Part shown: one piece after another, positions 60,548 to 64,000 of the stretch
How positions within the stretch are numbered: position 1 is the stretch's first letter
How the letters are laid out: each line of letters begins with the position of its first letter
NCBI RefSeq assembly: GCF_003399645.1
Contig: NZ_NBXD01000018.1
Location: 1 to 64,000, forward strand
DNA: 64,000 nucleotides
DNA from: Subtercola boreus
GTDB taxonomy: Bacteria; Actinomycetota; Actinomycetes; Actinomycetales; Microbacteriaceae
Direction of reading: 5' to 3'
Notes under the pieces: model-generated
Databases searched by the model: none
The model's input: only the letters and a program-made list of their open reading frames with translations
Told to the model about the DNA's origin: nothing
Made by a program: the position numbers and the translations under genes

Positions 60548-61189
60548 GTGCGTTCGTCCGTCCCGATCCCCGGCAATCCGTGGCCGCACGACATGGTGCT
60601 GAGCGTCGAAGACAACCCGAAGGCGCTCATCGATATGCTCTGGGTGCGCGAAGCGTGGGGTCTGCAGCCCGACGGTGACGACCTGCCTCCTCTTCTCGCA
60701 GACCAATCCGTGCGGGAGCACTCCGAATCCGTCGATGTTTCGAAACGCGCACTGTGGCAGAGCGCCTGGCCCTCCGTCTGGGCCGCCTGCGTCGACCATG
60801 CCGGTCGGGTGAGCACTGAAGACCTCTTCACCCGGCTGCATCAGACGGCGAACGGGTCGGCAGAGCGGGCGGAACTCCTGAGGGAGCTTCTCGGCCCGGA
60901 CTGGCGTGACCGCTTCGGCGACGAGGCCTTCGACGAGCGCTACCGAGCGTGGACCACTGGAAACTTCGAGGCCCTCTTCCGAGGCCACCGCCGGCCGTTG
61001 GACGAAGATCCCGAGCGCGTATCGCTCGCTTCATTGGTTCCCGCCTGGGAGGCGGGCCTGACCAGAGTCGTGACTGTTCCGTGCGCGGGAACCCACTCTC
61101 GAAAGATCGGACCGCACACGCTTCTCGTCACCGCCGAGACCCGGGAGAACCCGGAGCGGTACGCCGAAGCGCTGGACGGGTTCCGCTAG
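60548..61189 (+). CDS. Conserved-looking hypothetical protein
   Basis: A 213-residue soluble protein starting at GTG after ACAGGAGACAC. It is rich in Trp and charged residues and has no signal peptide or membrane helix. Segments such as SVEDNPKALIDMLWVREAWGL and LGPDWRDRFGDEAFDERYRAW look like folded helical sequence, which supports a real gene. I do not recognise a family or catalytic motif. Confidence 0.7.
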   Translation: MRSSVPIPGNPWPHDMVLSVEDNPKALIDMLWVREAWGLQPDGDDLPPLLADQSVREHSESVDVSKRALWQSAWPSVWAACVDHAGRVSTEDLFTRLHQTANGSAERAELLRELLGPDWRDRFGDEAFDERYRAWTTGNFEALFRGHRRPLDEDPERVSLASLVPAWEAGLTRVVTVPCAGTHSRKIGPHTLLVTAETRENPERYAEALDGFR

Positions 61190-61200
61190 GTACGCGCCAC

Positions 61201-61234
61201 GGCGTCAGACGGTGTCGGGCGTCAGACGGTGTCG
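61201..61234. repeat. 17-bp tandem duplication at a stop codon
   Basis: GGCGTCAGACGGTGTCG occurs twice in succession. The minus-strand hypothetical gene ends in the second copy (stop at 61222-61224); the first copy repeats the same terminal codons and stop outside the gene. Confidence 0.9.
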
Positions 61235-61500
61235 GGCGTCCGACCGCTCCGGGCCAGGATCTGTTCGACGTCGATGCGTCCCAGCAGGTCGTCCCACTGG
61301 ATCGAACGCGCTTCCTCAGCGACTGCCTCCTCGGCGAAGACCTTGCCGTTCCGGTGCACCACAACACCTTCGGGAACCATCGTGTTCAGCTCGGCGAGTA
61401 CGGTGTCGTCTGCCGTCTCAGAGTCGAAATCGGCCCCCATGGTGGCGATGTAATCGGCTGACACGGTGTACGCGACGATTCCCACTTCGATCTGGCTCAT
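61222..61500 (-). CDS. Small acidic hypothetical protein
   Basis: A 92-residue soluble, acidic protein (MSQIEVGIVAYTVSADYIAT..., ending RSGRTPDTV). It has no recognisable motif or membrane segment. The start follows a purine-rich stretch. It lies 9 bp downstream of the GNAT gene on the same strand and convergent with the larger hypothetical gene. Its C-terminal codons and stop are duplicated in tandem just downstream. Confidence 0.6.
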   Translation of the reverse strand: MSQIEVGIVAYTVSADYIATMGADFDSETADDTVLAELNTMVPEGVVVHRNGKVFAEEAVAEEARSIQWDDLLGRIDVEQILARSGRTPDTV

Positions 61501-61509
61501 GCATCCAGC

Positions 61510-62151
61510 CTACGCCGCCCGTCTCGGCCCGCGAGGGCCGGGAGTGGACCCGGTGCGCGCGAAGGTCAGCCACTCCTCGTCCAGTACGTAGCCGAGGGCT
61601 CTGTTCGCAGCGATGCTTGCAGGGTTGTCGAGCGAGCCACCAGTCCGGAACCATACGTAGCCCTCCTCGACAAGCGCGAGGACAGATGCGGCTTTCACTG
61701 CCGTTCCGAGCCCTCTGCCCCGCATCTCCTGCTGCACCACGGTGAAGTCCGTCTCGACCGCTTTCTCACCGACGTCGACATAGGTCATGCCCACCAGCTG
61801 GCCTTCGGGCCGAAAGGCTCCCCAGCCCCGATGCACGATGGTGGGGGTCGCTTGAGCGGAGTTCAGCCGGTCGTGCGCGGTGGCGACGTCGCCGGGATAG
61901 TCGCCAGCGGTCACGGCGTCCAGATCAAGGATCGCCGCGACATCCGATGACCTGAGCTCTCGTACAGTCACGAGACGTTCCACCCGGCGCATCAGGGCCG
62001 CCAGCCGTCCTTCACTGTCGCCTCCGATCGCGAGGCCCGCTCCCCACGACCCGGCGATGACCGCCCAGCCTGCTGCCTCCAGCTCGACTCGAACGGCGGG
62101 ATCGGCCCTGACCACCCTGCGTTCCTTCTCCCGAGCAGCAGAGGCTTTCAT
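61510..62151 (-). CDS. GNAT-family N-acetyltransferase
   Basis: Starting at ATG 62151 this is 213 residues; the long open frame upstream is antisense to the ABC ATPase gene and is not coding. The GNAT loop is VVQQEMRGRGLGTAVKAASV (Q/R-x-x-G-x-G), followed by RTGGSLDNPASIAANRALGY, typical of the RimI-like fold that keeps an Asn/Ser triad. The N-terminal ~70 residues are separate. It overlaps the small membrane-protein gene by ATGA. Substrate unknown. Confidence 0.85.
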   Translation of the reverse strand: MKASAAREKERRVVRADPAVRVELEAAGWAVIAGSWGAGLAIGGDSEGRLAALMRRVERLVTVRELRSSDVAAILDLDAVTAGDYPGDVATAHDRLNSAQATPTIVHRGWGAFRPEGQLVGMTYVDVGEKAVETDFTVVQQEMRGRGLGTAVKAASVLALVEEGYVWFRTGGSLDNPASIAANRALGYVLDEEWLTFARTGSTPGPRGPRRAA

Positions 62152-62438
62152 TCGGACTTTCGCCGGCGCTCCTGCACTCCCGCCTGCGCACCGAATTCGC
62201 GCTCGAGGTCGGCGGTCAGGGTGGCGGCCCGCTTGAGTTGAGCGATGCCCTGAACCACGAAGACGGGGCCCAGGAGGAGCACGGGCAGCCGGGTGACCTC
62301 GAAGCCAGACCTGATGTAGAGCCACGTCGCGAAGAACGCATACAGAACGCCCCCGATGACAGCGATCCTGGCGAACACCCGGGTTCGGTCGATGGCGATC
62401 CGGCGCTGAATCGGACTCTTCGCCGGACTGTTGGTCAC
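62148..62438 (-). CDS. Small two-helix membrane protein
   Basis: A 96-residue protein with hydrophobic stretches near 22-42 (ARIAVIGGVLYAFFATWLY) and 51-67 (LPVLLLGPVFVVQGIAQL), flanked by a basic N-terminus and a charged helical C-terminus. No family recognised. Its stop overlaps the start of the GNAT gene (ATGA), so the pair is co-expressed. It is divergent from the ABC ATPase gene. Confidence 0.65.
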   Translation of the reverse strand: MTNSPAKSPIQRRIAIDRTRVFARIAVIGGVLYAFFATWLYIRSGFEVTRLPVLLLGPVFVVQGIAQLKRAATLTADLEREFGAQAGVQERRRKSE

Positions 62439-62590
62439 GATCCGTACCCCCTCCGCACTCGACCGATGAAGGGACAGGTCTGCGCTGCCCCAGATGATTC
62501 ACCACACTATCGCCCAGCTGCACCGGCGCTGTGTTACGCCGGGTGTCCTCGCTCACCGGGTGAGCGGATGTCGCGGGGTACGTTCGAGAA

Positions 62591-63457
62591 GTGACCCGTT
62601 CAGCACCCTCTCTCAACGCGCCGCGCAAGCGGCTCTCAGGGTCGGGCGCTTCTGCGGTCGCCTTCCAGCGGGTGGGCAAGTCCTTCGCGCCACCGGCGGT
62701 CAGACGCAACAGGAAGGCCGCGCCATCCGCCGCCCCGGTCGGCCCCGTCGACGTGCTGCGTGATGTTTCGATCGAGATCGCGGCCGGCGAGGTCGTGGCG
62801 ATCCTCGGCACGAGCGGATGCGGCAAGTCCACTCTTCTGCGCATCGTCTCGGGCCTCGAACACGCCACCTCCGGGTCGGTCACCCTCGATGGAACCGCCG
62901 TGACAGCCATCGACGCGCGCTGCGCGTTCGCCCTCCAGGAGCCGCGCCTGCTGCCGTGGCGCACCCTCAGCGCGAATGTGTCGCTGGGCCTTCCGCCGGG
63001 CACGCCGGCCGCTGAGGGCCGGGCCCGCGTGCACGAGCTGTTGCGGCTCGTCGGCCTCGAGCACGCTGCCGAGCAGCGCCCGCACGAAGTCTCGGGCGGT
63101 ATGGCCCAGCGGGCATCCCTCGCCCGCGCGCTCGCCCGCGACCCCCACGTTCTTCTGCTCGACGAGCCGTTCGGCGCGCTCGACGCCCTCACCCGCCTGA
63201 AGATGCAGGAACTGCTGCTCGACATCCACGCGGCCGCACCCACCACGGTGCTGCTCGTCACGCACGACGTCGATGAGGCGCTGCAGCTGGCCGATCGCAT
63301 CATCCTGCTCGGGCGGGAGGACGGGCTTGCGGGCTCGACCGTCGCGCAGGTGTCGACGCCGCCGGGGACCCGCCCGCGCGACCGCGGATCTGCCGAACTC
63401 GCCGAGCTGCGGGCCGAACTGCTGGCCAGTCTGGGCATCGCCCGCCACCAGGCCTGA
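62591..63457 (+). CDS. Nitrate/sulfonate-type ABC transporter ATPase (SsuB-like)
   Basis: A 288-residue ATPase. Walker A is GTSGCGKST, the Q-loop has LQEPRLLPWRTL, the signature is VSGGMAQR, and Walker B is VLLLDEPFGALD, followed by LKMQELLLDI and THDVDEAL. EPRLLPW is characteristic of the sulfonate/nitrate/taurine family. The N-terminal ~25 residues are a low-complexity extension. It is 98 bp before the binding-protein gene, with the permease probably beyond the window. Confidence 0.92.
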   Translation: MTRSAPSLNAPRKRLSGSGASAVAFQRVGKSFAPPAVRRNRKAAPSAAPVGPVDVLRDVSIEIAAGEVVAILGTSGCGKSTLLRIVSGLEHATSGSVTLDGTAVTAIDARCAFALQEPRLLPWRTLSANVSLGLPPGTPAAEGRARVHELLRLVGLEHAAEQRPHEVSGGMAQRASLARALARDPHVLLLDEPFGALDALTRLKMQELLLDIHAAAPTTVLLVTHDVDEALQLADRIILLGREDGLAGSTVAQVSTPPGTRPRDRGSAELAELRAELLASLGIARHQA

Positions 63458-63554
63458 CGCTCGCCGCGGCATCCGCGCGCCGCACGCCGACCCACGACCC
63501 ACGCCGTAGAAACAGCCCACAACACCCCACGCACCGACGAAAGAGACACCCCCA

Positions 63555-64000
63555 TGAGAAAAACACCCTTCGGCATTGCGGCCCTGGTAGCCGGCGCCAC
63601 CTCGGTCGCCCTGCTGCTCTCGGGCTGCGTCGCGGGCGAGAGCTCGGGCGCGGCCGCCGCGCCCGCCAGCGCCGCGCCCTCCGGAACCGTCACCGAGGGC
63701 GGCACCCTGAACATCGACTACGCGACCTACAATCCGCTGAGCCTCGTCATCAAGAACAACGGCTGGCTCGAGCAGGCCCTCAAAGGCCAGAACATCACCG
63801 TGAACTGGGTGAAGTCGGCCGGCTCGAACAAGGCCAACCAGGCGCTGCTCTCCGGCGCGATCGATGTCGGATCGACGGCCGGCTCGGCCGCCCTGCTCGC
63901 CAAGGCGAATGGCAGCGGCATCCAGGTCATCGACATCTTCTCCCAGCCCAACTGGGCCGCGCTCGTGGTGCCGGCGAACTCGGCGATCAAGACGGTTGCC
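63555..64000 (+). CDS. Sulfonate/nitrate-type binding lipoprotein, N-terminal part
   Basis: The first 148 residues are inside the window; the gene runs off the right edge. The signal peptide ends LLSGC (Cys25). NIDYATYNPLSLVIKNNGWLEQAL and VNWVKSAGSNKANQALLSGAIDVGSTAGSAALL are the lobe-1 motifs of SsuA/NMT1-type aliphatic sulfonate binding proteins. It should deliver a sulfonate or a related anion to the ABC system of the ATPase encoded upstream. Confidence 0.9.

Noticed and set aside
61510-63714. A 734-residue minus-strand frame
   Set aside because: Only the last 213 residues look like protein (GNAT). The rest is antisense to the ABC ATPase gene and has the composition of a high-G+C shadow.

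Overview
The window is high-G+C DNA with dense, often 4-bp-overlapping operons. It carries actinobacterial hallmarks: a ClpP3/ClpP4-PopR type module, a class F sortase with a DUF4397 protein, TerD, many LacI/ROK/GntR-controlled sugar ABC systems and lipoprotein binding proteins. I infer an actinobacterium, most likely a soil- or plant-associated member of the Microbacteriaceae. No rRNA, tRNA or CRISPR was found.

Layout. (1) 0-9.4 kb: the end of a probable IS21-type element, a small membrane protein, a decayed GNAT gene, and a clpP3-clpP4-like pair with a convergent PopR-like regulator and a divergent alpha/beta hydrolase. The regulator's predicted palindrome lies in front of both transcription units. 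Two SDR genes, a TetR regulator with a perfect inverted-repeat operator, an aldo/keto reductase, a chimeric monooxygenase/hydrolase pseudogene and a katG pseudogene follow. (2) 9.5-15 kb: a membrane protein, an IS481 remnant, and an arabinofuranosidase/MFS transporter pair with a FadR-type regulator and two matching candidate operators. (3) 15-21 kb: a gene graveyard with SDR, MarR, antiporter, TetR and CocE-type hydrolase remnants around intact terD and an orphan cytochrome oxidase subunit I gene. (4) 21-29 kb: a minus-strand operon for peptide (or peptide-like) uptake with an M20 peptidase, an internal FadR regulator and an alpha/beta hydrolase. (5) 29-32 kb: a cell-surface locus of class F sortase, DUF4397 protein and a repeat-bearing membrane-anchored protein. 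(6) 32-39 kb: an FMN/F420 flavoprotein, a photolyase-like protein with unusual domain order, three glycosyltransferases, a 2-hydroxyacid dehydrogenase and a sugar-lactone oxidase-like flavoenzyme. (7) 39-49 kb: a mannan/manno-oligosaccharide utilisation operon (binding protein, two permeases, GH2 beta-mannosidase, GH113-like mannanase, ABC exporter, SGNH esterase) with a divergent LacI regulator. (8) 49-57.6 kb: a plus-strand beta-glucoside operon (binding protein, two permeases, ROK regulator, VOC protein, aldo/keto reductase, tautomerase, GH1). (9) 57.6-64 kb: small housekeeping or hypothetical genes and the start of a sulfonate/nitrate-type ABC system cut by the window edge.

The main biology is scavenging of plant or fungal polysaccharide breakdown products (arabinosides, mannans, beta-glucosides, peptides), each locus with its own regulator and visible operator. 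The observations most worth following are the ClpP3/ClpP4-like module, in which the second subunit has lost two triad residues and the regulator ends in Ala-Ala; the photolyase-like protein with an apparently inverted domain order; the sortase without an arginine after its cysteine; and the GH1 operon that adds VOC, aldo/keto reductase and tautomerase genes. Functional calls rest on motif recognition by eye; no database search was run.
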